Below, piece after piece: positions 16,828 to 25,896 of a stretch of 64,000 bases of DNA. Both the position numbers and the translations under genes were made by a program. The notes under the pieces were generated by a model. The model saw only the letters and a program-made list of their open reading frames with translations, ran no database searches and was not told the DNA's origin. Origin of the DNA: Candidatus Gastranaerophilales bacterium (lineage in GTDB: Bacteria; Cyanobacteriota; Vampirovibrionia; Gastranaerophilales; Gastranaerophilaceae); NCBI GenBank assembly GCA_910586855.1, contig CAJUJH010000002.1, positions 124,001-188,000 of the forward strand, read 5' to 3'. The stretch's first letter is position 1; every line of letters starts with the position of its first letter.

Positions 16828-17055
16828 TTACGCAATGGTAGAACCTAAAGAAATTAAATCTTCATAAGGAACTCCTGCCTCAGAAAGTTCTTCTGCGGTG
16901 AGCCCAAAAAGCGTAATAAGGTTATCTGCTTCTATTCTTTTGTTATCTTTTGAAAGCATTGTGAAAACTTTGCTTACAGCTGTTTCTCTTGTCATAAACA
17001 AGCTTGAATTGCTTTTATGAAGAATACGTTTTTTTGCCTTTCCCATAGTTTTCAT
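16828..17055 (-). CDS. Small basic protein of unknown function
   Basis: About 75 residues from the ATG at 17055 (a longer frame reaches 17115 but adds an unlikely N-terminus; an ATG at 17046 is also possible). The first half is Lys/Arg rich (GKAKKRILHK); the second half is helical and acidic, ending ELSEAGVPYEDLISLGSTIA. No family is recognised. It converges with the glycine-zipper gene, with 3 bp between stops. No strong SD is seen, so expression is uncertain. Confidence 0.5.
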   Translation of the reverse strand: MKTMGKAKKRILHKSNSSLFMTRETAVSKVFTMLSKDNKRIEADNLITLFGLTAEELSEAGVPYEDLISLGSTIA

Positions 17056-17224
17056 GATGTGTGAAAATTTATAAAAAGTAAATAACATGTAAATCTTTTT
17101 TAAAGGTGTAAACAAAACTTAAAAAAGGCTTGAAATTATAGCAATAAAAAATGTTTAGGTGTTTTGTAGAAATGCAGCAAGCAATTATATCATCCGTTTG
17201 GATGAATTTTTCGGGAAAATTAAT

Positions 17225-17902
17225 TTGAGCATTAAATTTTTAAACACCAATTATATTCTAAGTCCGCAGAGAATGTATGAAAATCCCCGGCAGAAATCTG
17301 TGGAAAAAGATGATAATGCCAAAAAACAGGATGTTTCGAAAAAGAAAGATATTTTTCACAACAGCCCATTAAGATATTTTGGGTATAGTGATGATATTGG
17401 CGCTGCAATCAGAGTGGTTTGCAATAATTCTAAAAATCCTCTTATTAAAAATCTGCCGAAAATTTCATATATTCCTGCAGGCGTATATATTGCAGCAGAT
17501 GTTGCCTATACCTATAATAAAGCAAAAGAAGAGGATGGGAAAAAGACGGCTCTTAAAAAAGCTTTTGGTGAAACTGTTTTCCAAGGGTTAACAAATATAT
17601 TATTTCCTATTTTAATAGTAGGGGCTGCGCAGAAAACTTTAGGAAAAGGCTTTGATAAATTCATTCCAAAATTAAAACAGGAATTTAGTGCTAACGGTGA
17701 AAAAATTGTAAACAGAAGCAGAGATATAGCACTTGCTTTGGGCGGGCTTGGAACTTTATTTGCTGTATCTAAGCCTGTGGATAAATTTTCGGATAAAATT
17801 ATAATGGATAAAATTATCAACCCTGTTTTGGGCACAAATGATATAAATAATAAAGAATATAAGGGCAAAATAAACTCTAAATTAAACACCACTCAGGGGT
17901 AA
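17225..17902 (+). CDS. Unknown membrane-associated protein
   Basis: 225 residues if it starts at the TTG at 17225, which yields a beginning (SIKFLNTNYILSPQ) resembling neighbours with an 'NxNY' start; a longer frame from 17159 and a shorter ATG at 17273 are possible. The N-terminal 40 residues are charged. Hydrophobic stretches at about 140-155 and 188-205 (ALALGGLGTLFAV) could be membrane helices. The ending PVDKFSDKIIMDKIINPVLG recalls the style of the 39645 protein. No enzyme motif. It converges with nifS. Confidence 0.65.
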   Translation: MSIKFLNTNYILSPQRMYENPRQKSVEKDDNAKKQDVSKKKDIFHNSPLRYFGYSDDIGAAIRVVCNNSKNPLIKNLPKISYIPAGVYIAADVAYTYNKAKEEDGKKTALKKAFGETVFQGLTNILFPILIVGAAQKTLGKGFDKFIPKLKQEFSANGEKIVNRSRDIALALGGLGTLFAVSKPVDKFSDKIIMDKIINPVLGTNDINNKEYKGKINSKLNTTQG

Positions 17903-17938
17903 TTTAACTTTATAAATCGGCTGATTTAAATGCTTTTA

Positions 17939-19132
17939 TTATTTATTTAATATTTCTCCAAGTTCCTTTTGGAAAGGTGAAATTTTTGCGAGTTTATCAA
18001 TAATATGCGGCAGCTCCTGAACCACATAATTAATATCTTCTTCTGTTGTATAACGGCTTAAAGAAAATCTTATGCTGCCATGCAGTGATGTGAACGGCAC
18101 ACCCATAGCGCGCAAAACGTGGCTTGGCTCCAAGCTTCCTGATGTGCAGGCTGAGCCTGAACTTGCACAAATCCCTGCATCATTTAAGTGAAGAAGGATA
18201 AGTTCGCCTTCAATATATAAAAAGCCTATATTAGTTGTGTTTGGCACTCTGTTTTTTGAAGTTGAATTTAGTCTTGCGTTTTTGATTTTAGATAAAATTT
18301 CCTCTTCGAGTGTATCTCTCAAACATTTTACGCGTGTAAGTTCATCTTCCATGTTTTCCATTGCAAGCTCAGCTGCTTTTGCCATACCTACAATGTACGG
18401 TACATTTTCAGTCCCTGCCCTTTTGCCTTTTTCCTGATGTCCGCCAATTATGAGCGGAGCAACCATTGTGCCTGATTTAACATACAGGGCGCCGATTCCT
18501 TTGGGTCCATGGAATTTATGAGCTGAAATCCCCATAAAATCAATTTTTGTATCTTTAACATTGATGGGAATTTTGCCTGCAGCCTGTACTGCATCTACAA
18601 ATATTTTGGTTTCAGGGTTAATTTCTTTTACCTTTTGCGCAATTTCTTCAACCGGAAAAATTGCCCCTGTTTCGTTATTAGCGTACATTACAGAAACTAG
18701 CGCTGTATCTTTATCAACTTTTGAGATTAATTCTGTTATATCTAAGTCGCCATTTGAATCAACTCCGATATAATCAACTTTGTAGCCTTGTTTTTCAAGT
18801 TCTTTATGCAGGTTTAAAACACAAGGGTGTTCAACTTTTGTGGTTATAAGGTGTTTTTTTGCTCTGTTTAGTTCAATTGTACCCTTAATTGCAGTACTTG
18901 CACTTTCTGAACCGCAGGATGTAAAAATAATTTCCTTTGCATCGTTTGCACCAAGAAAATCTTTTATAATTTCTCTTGATTTTCTAACAGCTGTATTTGC
19001 AACATGGGCTAAATCATAGATGCTTGAAGGGTTGCCGTATTCTTCCGTAAAATATGGCAGCATAGCTTCGACTACTTTTTCATCTACACGTGTTGTTGCA
19101 TTATTATCAAGATAAATTATATTTTGGCTCAT
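17939..19132 (-). CDS. nifS: Cysteine desulfurase (NifS/IscS)
   Basis: A 397-residue PLP enzyme that converts cysteine to alanine and supplies persulfide sulfur for Fe-S cluster assembly. Motifs are YLDNNATTRVD at the N-terminus, ITTKVEHP (about 97), the PLP lysine in SAHKFHGPKGIGAL (about 205) and the active-site cysteine in GSACTSGS (about 330) with the short NifS-type loop. Its ATG directly follows the nifU stop codon with no spacing, so the two are translationally coupled. The pair forms a NIF-type system like that of Epsilonproteobacteria; nothing indicates nitrogen fixation. Confidence 0.96.
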   Translation of the reverse strand: MSQNIIYLDNNATTRVDEKVVEAMLPYFTEEYGNPSSIYDLAHVANTAVRKSREIIKDFLGANDAKEIIFTSCGSESASTAIKGTIELNRAKKHLITTKVEHPCVLNLHKELEKQGYKVDYIGVDSNGDLDITELISKVDKDTALVSVMYANNETGAIFPVEEIAQKVKEINPETKIFVDAVQAAGKIPINVKDTKIDFMGISAHKFHGPKGIGALYVKSGTMVAPLIIGGHQEKGKRAGTENVPYIVGMAKAAELAMENMEDELTRVKCLRDTLEEEILSKIKNARLNSTSKNRVPNTTNIGFLYIEGELILLHLNDAGICASSGSACTSGSLEPSHVLRAMGVPFTSLHGSIRFSLSRYTTEEDINYVVQELPHIIDKLAKISPFQKELGEILNK

Positions 19133-19963
19133 TTATTCCACCTCTATAACATTTATTTCATTATCAACATGTTCTCTTAATTGGGTTTGAACGAAGTTTT
19201 TAAGTGTTAGGTTTGAATTTCTGCAGCCTTTGCAGCTTCCTGTCAGGCGTACATAAACATTTTTTTCTTCCACGTTAATAAGTTCAATTCCCCCGCAGTC
19301 TTTGGTTAATTCAGGTACAATATTTTTTTCAATAACACTGTTTACCTTTAAGATAAATTGAACTGTATTAAGTTCCTTTTTATCATTTTTGGCTTCCATA
19401 TTATAAGTGTTAATTATCGCCTGAATGTTCCCTTTGCATCTTCCGCAGGCACCGCCGGCGTAGGTTAGTTCTTTAATATCATCAACGGTTTTTGCACCAT
19501 TATGTTCAATAGCTTCTCTTATTGTTTTTTCTGTTATAGAAAAACAGTTACAAATAATTTTATCTTTTGATTTTGGTTTTGAAGCAGGCTCATTATCTGC
19601 GCCATCCAGATTTTTTAATGCATCTTCAAGTGCTTCATGCCCCATAACTGAACAGTGCATTTTTTCAGGCGGAAGCCCTCCGAGTTTATCTGCTATATCT
19701 TTATTTGTTATCTTTTTAACTTCTTCAACGGTTTTACCTATAATCATTTCCGTTAAAATGCTTGATGATGCAACAGCAGAACCGCAGCCAAAAGTTTGAA
19801 ATTTGGCATCCGTAATTATTCCATCTTTTATTTTTAGATAAAGTTTTAGAGCATCACCGCAAGCAAGAGCCCCGGCTTCGCCTATGGCGTCAGCATCTTC
19901 AATAAAGCCTACGTTTTTTGGGTTTTTATAATGTTCTTTAACGGTATCTGAATATTCCCACAT
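19133..19963 (-). CDS. nifU: Full-length NifU Fe-S cluster scaffold
   Basis: 276 residues in three domains. The IscU-like scaffold (about 1-125) has ligands in ALACGD, FGCGSAV and KMHCSVMGHEAL. The BFD-like [2Fe-2S] domain (about 135-190) has CNCFSITEKTI and ACGRCKGNI. The C-terminal NifU domain (about 205-276) has CKGCRNS. All expected cysteines are visible. The start is MWEYSD at 19963, with AAGGAT about 9 nt upstream; the frame is open further but unsupported. It works with nifS, 0 bp downstream. Confidence 0.95.
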   Translation of the reverse strand: MWEYSDTVKEHYKNPKNVGFIEDADAIGEAGALACGDALKLYLKIKDGIITDAKFQTFGCGSAVASSSILTEMIIGKTVEEVKKITNKDIADKLGGLPPEKMHCSVMGHEALEDALKNLDGADNEPASKPKSKDKIICNCFSITEKTIREAIEHNGAKTVDDIKELTYAGGACGRCKGNIQAIINTYNMEAKNDKKELNTVQFILKVNSVIEKNIVPELTKDCGGIELINVEEKNVYVRLTGSCKGCRNSNLTLKNFVQTQLREHVDNEINVIEVE

Positions 19964-20082
19964 AATTAATTCATCCTTATTTTTAGAATTTATTTTTGCA
20001 ATTAGATTATAAATCAAAAATACTACTTGTATAGGGTTTAAAAGCTAAAAATTTGCTTAATAATTATTGTATAATGGAAGAT

Positions 20083-20634
20083 TTGTTTAAAAATTCCCTG
20101 ATGGGAGAATTGGTTAAACTTGGTTTTGATGGTAAAAATGTTCAAAACCAGCCTGAGGTGTCTTCTTTAAGCGATAATGTTTTAGAAGGGGTAAACCCTC
20201 TCAGTATAAGCGTGAATGAAGAGGATATTAAAAATTCTCCGTTTGCGCAAAAGAATGAAGCTACTTTTGGGGTGGAAAATTCTATTAAAAAAAACGTAAA
20301 AGAAGCTGTAGAAAATTTTAATGATGAAGTGGCTCAAAAACGTCTTAATGATTTAGATTTAAATATTTTGCAGGATTCGGCGTTTAAAAAAGCCGGAGAC
20401 GATTTTTCAGCCAGTAATATTTTGGGCAAAATTTTATATAAATATTTTCCAAATATCTATAAAGGATATTTAATGAAAAAGGCTTTAAATAAATTAAAAA
20501 TGATAAATCAAACCGCTTCGGCTTTAATTTTAAAGAAAATTCCTTATGGTGAATCAGAAGAAAGATATGATGCATTATCCGATTATATAAGCAATGCAAA
20601 TACAATCCACGCTAAGCTTATGAAAAGGATATAG
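20083..20634 (+). CDS. Unknown soluble protein
   Basis: About 183 residues, not recognised. Acidic N-terminal half; a helical region near residues 115-165 includes SASNILGKILYKYFPNIY and KKALNKLKMINQTASALIL. The start is unclear. The ATG at 20074 overlaps a TATAAT box (20070-20075), whereas an in-frame TTG at 20083 lies 7 nt after that box, the spacing seen at other genes here; an ATG at 20101 is also possible. It is divergent from nifU and ends at a shared terminator (20657). Confidence 0.6.
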   Translation: MFKNSLMGELVKLGFDGKNVQNQPEVSSLSDNVLEGVNPLSISVNEEDIKNSPFAQKNEATFGVENSIKKNVKEAVENFNDEVAQKRLNDLDLNILQDSAFKKAGDDFSASNILGKILYKYFPNIYKGYLMKKALNKLKMINQTASALILKKIPYGESEERYDALSDYISNANTIHAKLMKRI

Positions 20635-20656
20635 AATTTCAGAGATTAAAATGTTA

Positions 20657-20690
20657 AAAGCCGTCTGCATTTTATATGACAGACGGCTTT
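20657..20690. terminator. Bidirectional Rho-independent terminator
   Basis: An 11-bp stem AAAGCCGTCTG / CAGACGGCTTT with A-rich and T-rich flanks lies between the convergent genes at 20083 and 20731. Confidence 0.8.
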
Positions 20691-20730
20691 ATTATTTTTA
20701 GGTTGCGTTAATCTTTATTAAAAAATGGAA

Positions 20731-20949
20731 TTATACTACTTTATCAAGGTTTTCACCCATGCCTTTTTGGACAATTTTTTTCAAACCTCTGAAATTAAGC
20801 GAACTGTTTTTTCGTGAAACAGCCAATGTTTGATTATACAAATAGTTTAATCTGCTTGCGATAAAATCACAGGAATTATCCCCGCCATCACGCTTTGTGG
20901 AGATGGTTGGACCATAATTAACTGCGCTTATTCCGCTAACTTTTGGCAT
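20731..20949 (-). CDS. Small FRG-motif protein
   Basis: 72 residues, not recognised. N-terminus PKVSGISAVNYGP, then a polar middle and LNFRGLKKIVQKG near residues 51-63, resembling the F-[KR]-G motif of other lineage-specific proteins here. The motif is near the C-terminus, as in the 41175 protein. Upstream sequence is purine rich (AAGGAAG) but some 15 nt away. Convergent with the preceding gene across a terminator. Confidence 0.55.
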   Translation of the reverse strand: MPKVSGISAVNYGPTISTKRDGGDNSCDFIASRLNYLYNQTLAVSRKNSSLNFRGLKKIVQKGMGENLDKVV

Positions 20950-21076
20950 TTTAAACTATTTCTTCCTTATAAAGTATTTAAGTTGTAATTATGCTTTAAG
21001 CAAACACAAAACACCTGTGCTTACATTTTAATAAAAAAATGAAAGAAGTCAAAATTGACTATTTAAAACTGAACTG

Positions 21077-22450
21077 TTACAAAAGTTTATAAAATTCCTC
21101 TCTCCTTTTCTTCTTTACCTTTTTTATCCAACTAAGTGTTCTGAATCTTAATATTAAAATAAATCCCCTTATGCACTCATCCATTGCCATTCCAATCCAA
21201 ATGCCGACAAGCCCCATATCCATTACTATGCCGAAAATATATCCAAATCCCACGCCAAAAGTCCATGCGGAAAATATACACATATAAGCAGGGAATTTTA
21301 CATCTTCAACCGCAATCAAACATCTTACCATTACGATATTTATTGACCTTCCTATTTCAAGGAAAAATTCGACAAATATTATCTTTTTACCAAGTGCTAA
21401 AATTTCAGGGTTTTTGGTAAAAATTCCAAATATGTTGTCGCTAAAAATGTACAGTAAAAATGTTATTGATAACGATATAACCATTGAGACAATAAGGGTA
21501 GACCATACTCTTTTATTTGCAAGCTTTAAATTATTTGAGCCGATAAGATAACTTACAACAATTTGGGAAGCTTGGGATATTGCAATAGAATAAATGTATG
21601 CAAAATTTGCAAGAATACTGCAGTATACCTTTGTTGTAATAACTGTCGTGCCAAAGAAATTTACAAATTTCATAATTACTGTCTGGGATAAATTGTAAGA
21701 CAATTCTTCCGCACCTGATGGTACGCCTATATGAAGCAAATTTTTCATTGTGTCTTTTGGAAATGGGGTAAGATATTTTTTTGAAATTTTTATATTTGTT
21801 TTTTTATTAAAAAGATAAAACATTAAAACAAGCCCGAAAAGTCTGCTTATTATGGTTGAAATTGCAGCACCCGCAACGCCGAGCGGAGGAATTATGGAAA
21901 ATCCGTTTATTAAAATAAAATTTCCTAATATATTTACAGTGTTCATTAAAATTGCTGCAAGCATTACATTTTTCATAAACCCGTAGCTTCGAAGTGCTGC
22001 AGCATATGTCATATAAAACCCTTGAATAATCGTAAATGCACCCACTATAAAAAGATAAGTTTTTGTTTCTGCAAAAATATTTTGAGGAACCTGCATCCAA
22101 TAAAAAACAGGTCCGGCAAGGACAAATATCGCGATTGTTATTAAAATACTTATAAAGGATAACGCAATAATTGATGCGTTAAATACTTCTGCAATTTTAC
22201 CTATATTCTTTGAACCCAGGTATCTTGAAATTAAAACTGTTGTAGAAACGCTCATCACACTTAAAACAATGATTATAAGATTTATGATTAAATTAGCATT
22301 TCCTATTGCACCAACATAAATTTCATTAAAATGTCCTATCATTATCTGGTCTATATTTCCGACAAGCATTTGCAATAACAGCTCTATGAAGATCGGAACA
22401 GACATTTTAAAAACAAGCGAGTTAGAATTTTTTGCTTCTGATATATTCAT
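21077..22450 (-). CDS. MATE-family multidrug/cation antiporter
   Basis: 457 residues, about 12 hydrophobic helices, the full length of the family. The N-terminal pattern FKMSVPIFIELLLQMLVGNIDQIMIG and the internally repeated second half (LLHIGVPSGAEELSYNLSQTVI) are characteristic of NorM/DinF-like Na+- or H+-coupled exporters. The C-terminus is strongly basic (KKVKKKRREEF). The substrate cannot be inferred. It is divergent from argS. Confidence 0.92.
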   Translation of the reverse strand: MNISEAKNSNSLVFKMSVPIFIELLLQMLVGNIDQIMIGHFNEIYVGAIGNANLIINLIIIVLSVMSVSTTVLISRYLGSKNIGKIAEVFNASIIALSFISILITIAIFVLAGPVFYWMQVPQNIFAETKTYLFIVGAFTIIQGFYMTYAAALRSYGFMKNVMLAAILMNTVNILGNFILINGFSIIPPLGVAGAAISTIISRLFGLVLMFYLFNKKTNIKISKKYLTPFPKDTMKNLLHIGVPSGAEELSYNLSQTVIMKFVNFFGTTVITTKVYCSILANFAYIYSIAISQASQIVVSYLIGSNNLKLANKRVWSTLIVSMVISLSITFLLYIFSDNIFGIFTKNPEILALGKKIIFVEFFLEIGRSINIVMVRCLIAVEDVKFPAYMCIFSAWTFGVGFGYIFGIVMDMGLVGIWIGMAMDECIRGFILILRFRTLSWIKKVKKKRREEFYKLL

Positions 22451-22530
22451 AAAATTTGACTTTAAGTTATTAATGTTCTTATTTTTTTAATGCTAAATTA
22501 TTATACAATAATTGCAAAAAAATTTTGTTG

Positions 22531-22536
22531 TATAAT
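22531..22536 (+). promoter_or_regulatory. -10 box placing argS transcription start at the start codon
   Basis: TATAAT followed by AACTTCT and then ATGATG at 22544. There is no SD. The spacing matches the dnaX, ldcA, ruvC, mrnC and metX starts. Confidence 0.65.
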
Positions 22537-22543
22537 AACTTCT

Positions 22544-24235
22544 ATGATGATTAAAGATTTTTTTGTAGATATTGTAAATACGGCAGCAAATGAGGCTGTT
22601 TTAAATAAAAAGTTGGGGCAAGCTCAAAGTATTAATGCAAAATTTGTTTGTGAAACTCCAAAGAATCCTGAATTTGGGGATTTTGCAATTAATGTTTCAT
22701 CTTTGGCGCGTGATGCTAAAATGGCGCCGCCTATGATTGCAAATGCTATTGCAGAATATATTAAGTCTGATAATTTTTCAATAAATGTTGTAGCAGGGTT
22801 TATAAATTTTAAGCTTGAAGAAGGATTTTTAAAGAAGATTGTTGAAGAAATTCTGACAAAAAAAGAAAACTACGGCAAAATGAACCTTGGCAACGGTAAA
22901 AAGGTAAACATTGAATATGTTAGTGCAAACCCGACAGGTCCTTTTCATATCGGGCATGGAAGATGGGCAGCTCTTGGGTCATCATTGGCTGAAGTTATGA
23001 AATTTACAGGATATGATGTTTACCAGGAATTTTATATTAATGATGCCGGAAATCAGATAAATAAGCTTGCAAAATCACTGGAGCTTCGAGTAAAAGAGCT
23101 TGAAGGGGAGACGGTTGAGTGGCCTGAAGATGCATATAGGGGCGATTATTTAATTGATTGCGCCAAAAGATATATTGAACAAGGAAAATCTTCAGGATAC
23201 GGCGAATTTGCAAAAGCAGATATGCTAAGGCTTCAAAAAGAATTATTGGAAAAGTTTGAAACCAATTTTGACTGCTTTTTTTCTGAAACTTCTTTATATA
23301 AAAATAATGAGGTTGAAAAATGTGTTGAAGCCCTTGATAAGGCTGGAAAGCTTTATGAAAAAGACGGTGCTCTTTGGTTTAGAACCACAGATTACACAGA
23401 TGACCAGGATAGGGTTTTAAGGAAAAAAGACGGCTCAAATACATACCTTACAGCTGATATTGCATATCATAAAAATAAGTTTGACCGCGGGTTTGAATAT
23501 TTAATAAATATCTGGGGTGCAGACCACCACGGGTATATCCCAAGAATGAAAGCCTCAATTGATGCTTTAGGCTATGACAGCAATAATCTTGAGGTGCTTT
23601 TAGGTCAGCTTGTAAATATTATTCAAAACGGCGAAGCTGTCCGTATGGGTAAAAGAAAGAAAATGGTTACTCTGGATGAGCTTGTAGATGAGGTAGGAGT
23701 TGACGCTACAAGGTTTTGGATGTTAATGAGAAGCATAGATACAACACTTGATTTTGATGTTGATTTAGCAAAACAAAAAAATGACCAAAACCCTGTATTT
23801 TATGTACAATATGCCCATGCAAGATGCTGCTCTATTTTAAGAAAAGCCTCAGAAGACAGGATTGATACTGAAAGCGGTGAAAAATTAACACCATTTATTG
23901 AGGCTGCCGAATTGGAGGAGGTTTTATCTAATCCAAGCCCTGCGCTTTTATATGGTGATGATGAAAAATCAAATGAATCTGTACGTGCGCTTATTTTGAG
24001 ATTGGAAGAATTTAAAACTACTGTTGAAGGGGCTTCAAGGCTTAGGGCGCCATATTTATTGTGTAAATATGCTTCCAATTTGGCTTATGATTTCCATCAT
24101 TTTTATAATTATACAAGAGTGCTTTCAGAAGATAAGGAACTTACAAAGAGCCGTCTTATGATTGTAGCTTCTGTTAAAAATGTTTTAGGGCAAGTTTTCA
24201 AATTGCTTAAAATCTCTGCACCTGAAAAAATGTAA
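22544..24235 (+). CDS. argS: Arginyl-tRNA synthetase
   Basis: Class I synthetase of 563 residues. The N-terminal Add1-like domain is followed by VEYVSANPTGPFHIGHGRWA (HIGH box, about residue 135), the INDAGNQINKLA motif, WGADHHGYIPRM and a KMSKS-equivalent GKRKKMVTL (about 366). The DALR anticodon-binding domain starts near QYAHARCCSIL. The ATG at 22544 (or 22547) is chosen because the longer frame runs through the TATAAT box at 22531. It is not near other translation genes, apart from tRNA-Ile downstream. Confidence 0.96.
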   Translation: MMIKDFFVDIVNTAANEAVLNKKLGQAQSINAKFVCETPKNPEFGDFAINVSSLARDAKMAPPMIANAIAEYIKSDNFSINVVAGFINFKLEEGFLKKIVEEILTKKENYGKMNLGNGKKVNIEYVSANPTGPFHIGHGRWAALGSSLAEVMKFTGYDVYQEFYINDAGNQINKLAKSLELRVKELEGETVEWPEDAYRGDYLIDCAKRYIEQGKSSGYGEFAKADMLRLQKELLEKFETNFDCFFSETSLYKNNEVEKCVEALDKAGKLYEKDGALWFRTTDYTDDQDRVLRKKDGSNTYLTADIAYHKNKFDRGFEYLINIWGADHHGYIPRMKASIDALGYDSNNLEVLLGQLVNIIQNGEAVRMGKRKKMVTLDELVDEVGVDATRFWMLMRSIDTTLDFDVDLAKQKNDQNPVFYVQYAHARCCSILRKASEDRIDTESGEKLTPFIEAAELEEVLSNPSPALLYGDDEKSNESVRALILRLEEFKTTVEGASRLRAPYLLCKYASNLAYDFHHFYNYTRVLSEDKELTKSRLMIVASVKNVLGQVFKLLKISAPEKM

Positions 24236-24349
24236 TATTTGACATTTTTACTTGCGGGATAAATTTTAAAAAATGGTTGATTTTGATTTTTGTCTATGGT
24301 AATCTTGTTTTGCGGAGTATGAATTTATTAAATTCCCGCAAAGCTCTAC

Positions 24350-24440
24350 GGGCTGCTAGCTGCAGAGTGGTTATGAGCACTCTGCCGAGCAAAAGGTGAC
24401 TAAATGTCACGTTTTGCGAGAGGCTGATAAGGGTTCGGAA
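24350..24440 (+). pseudogene. Scrambled partial copy of tRNA-Ile / structured RNA
   Basis: The first 12 bases (GGGCTGCTAGCT) equal the 5' end of tRNA-Ile at 24469. The next stretch aligns with its D-arm with small insertions, and GGCTGATAAGGGT near 24422 repeats the anticodon loop. In between lie two hairpins: GCAGAGTG/CACTCTGC (24362-24369 with 24378-24385) and a longer one at 24389-24417 (GCAAAA.GTGAC / GTCAC.TTTTGC). No T-arm or 3' acceptor strand is present, so it cannot act as a normal tRNA. A candidate promoter (TTGATT, 17 bp, TAATCT) lies near 24276-24304. Confidence 0.5.
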
Positions 24441-24468
24441 ATAATTGAAAATTTAATAAGTTTGGTGT

Positions 24469-24545
<77 letters not shown>

Positions 24546-24548
24546 TTT

Positions 24549-24576
24549 AAAAGAGAGTCTTAAGACTCTCTTTTTT
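24549..24576 (+). terminator. Terminator of tRNA-Ile
   Basis: Perfect 20-bp palindrome AGAGAGTCTTAAGACTCTCT (24552-24571) followed by T6. Confidence 0.85.
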
Positions 24577-24651
24577 AGTATGTTTCTCAGTTCTACTCTG
24601 CGTTTTAACCTCATTAAAAATACGGTATAAATTTTGTTGAAATCGCTAGAA

Positions 24652-24879
24652 TTATTGCGTGAACCTATTTTGAGAAGTTCGAGTCTGCTCACGTTGTTTG
24701 AATTCCTCTGAAATACCCTTGGCAAGAGCTTTTCCAAGATATTGTGGTACATCTTTCATCCCTTTTGCTTCTGCGAGTATGTTAATAAATCTTTGATAAA
24801 GAAAAGTAGTTTCTTCTTCTGAATATTCTTCATTATCAAATTCAATAACTACATTTATATTTTTGGATTTTTTAGACAT
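24652..24879 (-). CDS. Small protein of unknown function downstream of tRNA-Ile
   Basis: 75 residues, not recognised. The N-terminus is MSKKSKNINVVIEFDNEEYS, followed by an amphipathic helical middle with ETTFLYQRFINILAEAKG, then a polar tail ending NRFTQ. TATATT at 24891-24886 ends 6 nt before the ATG, without an SD, matching the leaderless layout seen elsewhere. It is divergent from the gene at 24931 and lies in the accessory segment after tRNA-Ile. Confidence 0.6.
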   Translation of the reverse strand: MSKKSKNINVVIEFDNEEYSEEETTFLYQRFINILAEAKGMKDVPQYLGKALAKGISEEFKQREQTRTSQNRFTQ

Positions 24880-24930
24880 ACTATTAATATAAGAATAAAT
24901 TTAAAAAAGGAAATTTAAATAGGAGGCTTC

Positions 24931-25713
24931 ATGACTTATAATTGGTTTTATAATTCAGAAGAATATATAACTACAAAAGACGCTTTATTGGAAGCTAAGA
25001 ATATTGTCGGCACTAAAACAATAATAGAACTGTTGAATGACAAACAAGCTAAAAAAATTTTTAGAGAGGAAATTTTTCCAATAATTAAATTTTGTGAATT
25101 AATAGAAGCCAAGGAAGTGCTTTTTTGCGGACATAAAAATAATTCAATCGATGCAGTGATAAAAGATAAAGATAATAAGACTATCAATGTGGAATGTACA
25201 ACAAGTATAAATGCCCATTATAAAGAGTTGTTATACGAATATAATAGACAATATTTCTCATGTTCTATTGGACCACATTCTAAAGCATTTGAAATTGATA
25301 ATATAGACAAAGCTGGTAATAATGACATTGTTTATTCTGGTTCAAAACATAAACGAATGTTTATAGAGCAAGAAAAGCTGAATAACGAAAATTCATTTGA
25401 AAGTTGTATTGTTGATATAAATAAATATGCTCAAGAAGATATCAAAAAGATTAAACAAAAAATTGATAAAGGAATTAATGAAAATTTATACAAGAATTTT
25501 ATTTTAATTTTAACTTGCGAGCATAGTATTGATATACAACAAATACGAGAATATCAAAATTTGCTATGTAACTATTGGGAAAGCGTAATCGATAATCCTT
25601 TTGCCGGACTTTTTATAGTTAATTATGACAGTTTGCTATTCATGCAAACAAAACAAGATGCAAGTTATGATTCAACACACACGCCAATTCCAATATTGTT
25701 CAAAAACGATTGA
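24931..25713 (+). CDS. Accessory protein of unknown function, possibly restriction-nuclease-like
   Basis: 260 residues, Asn/Lys/Ile rich and strongly AT-biased, unlike its housekeeping neighbours. A segment near residues 62-90 (NNSIDAVIKD...KTINVECTTSI) has the strand-Asp, strand-Glu spacing of PD-(D/E)xK nucleases, but the expected lysine is replaced (ECT), so the assignment is weak. Later strands FILILTCEHS and AGLFIVNYDSLLFM could complete an alpha/beta core. SD AGGAGG lies 6 nt before the ATG. Position just after tRNA-Ile and odd composition suggest horizontal acquisition; a degraded restriction or defence gene is one possibility. Confidence 0.55.
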   Translation: MTYNWFYNSEEYITTKDALLEAKNIVGTKTIIELLNDKQAKKIFREEIFPIIKFCELIEAKEVLFCGHKNNSIDAVIKDKDNKTINVECTTSINAHYKELLYEYNRQYFSCSIGPHSKAFEIDNIDKAGNNDIVYSGSKHKRMFIEQEKLNNENSFESCIVDINKYAQEDIKKIKQKIDKGINENLYKNFILILTCEHSIDIQQIREYQNLLCNYWESVIDNPFAGLFIVNYDSLLFMQTKQDASYDSTHTPIPILFKND

Positions 25714-25896
25714 ATTTTTTCAAACAATTCTTCATCTAGATTTTTTAATTGATAAATAAACTCTTTTATACATTTTAAAAAGTTTGAACCTTGACGCTTT
25801 ATGCCCAGATTTTAAAAGCTCCTTTATGGGGGCTATTTTGTGCAATTTTTGATGTTTCATCTATTGCGGCTGCTTATATATTTATTTAGATTATTT

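Noticed and set aside
17939..19963. Nitrogen fixation locus
   Set aside because: Only nifU and nifS are present; no nifHDK or accessory genes. This is a general Fe-S assembly pair.
24236..24468. T-box leader controlling downstream genes
   Set aside because: No T-box sequence (TGGNACCGCG-type) is seen; the structure is better explained as a scrambled tRNA-Ile copy.
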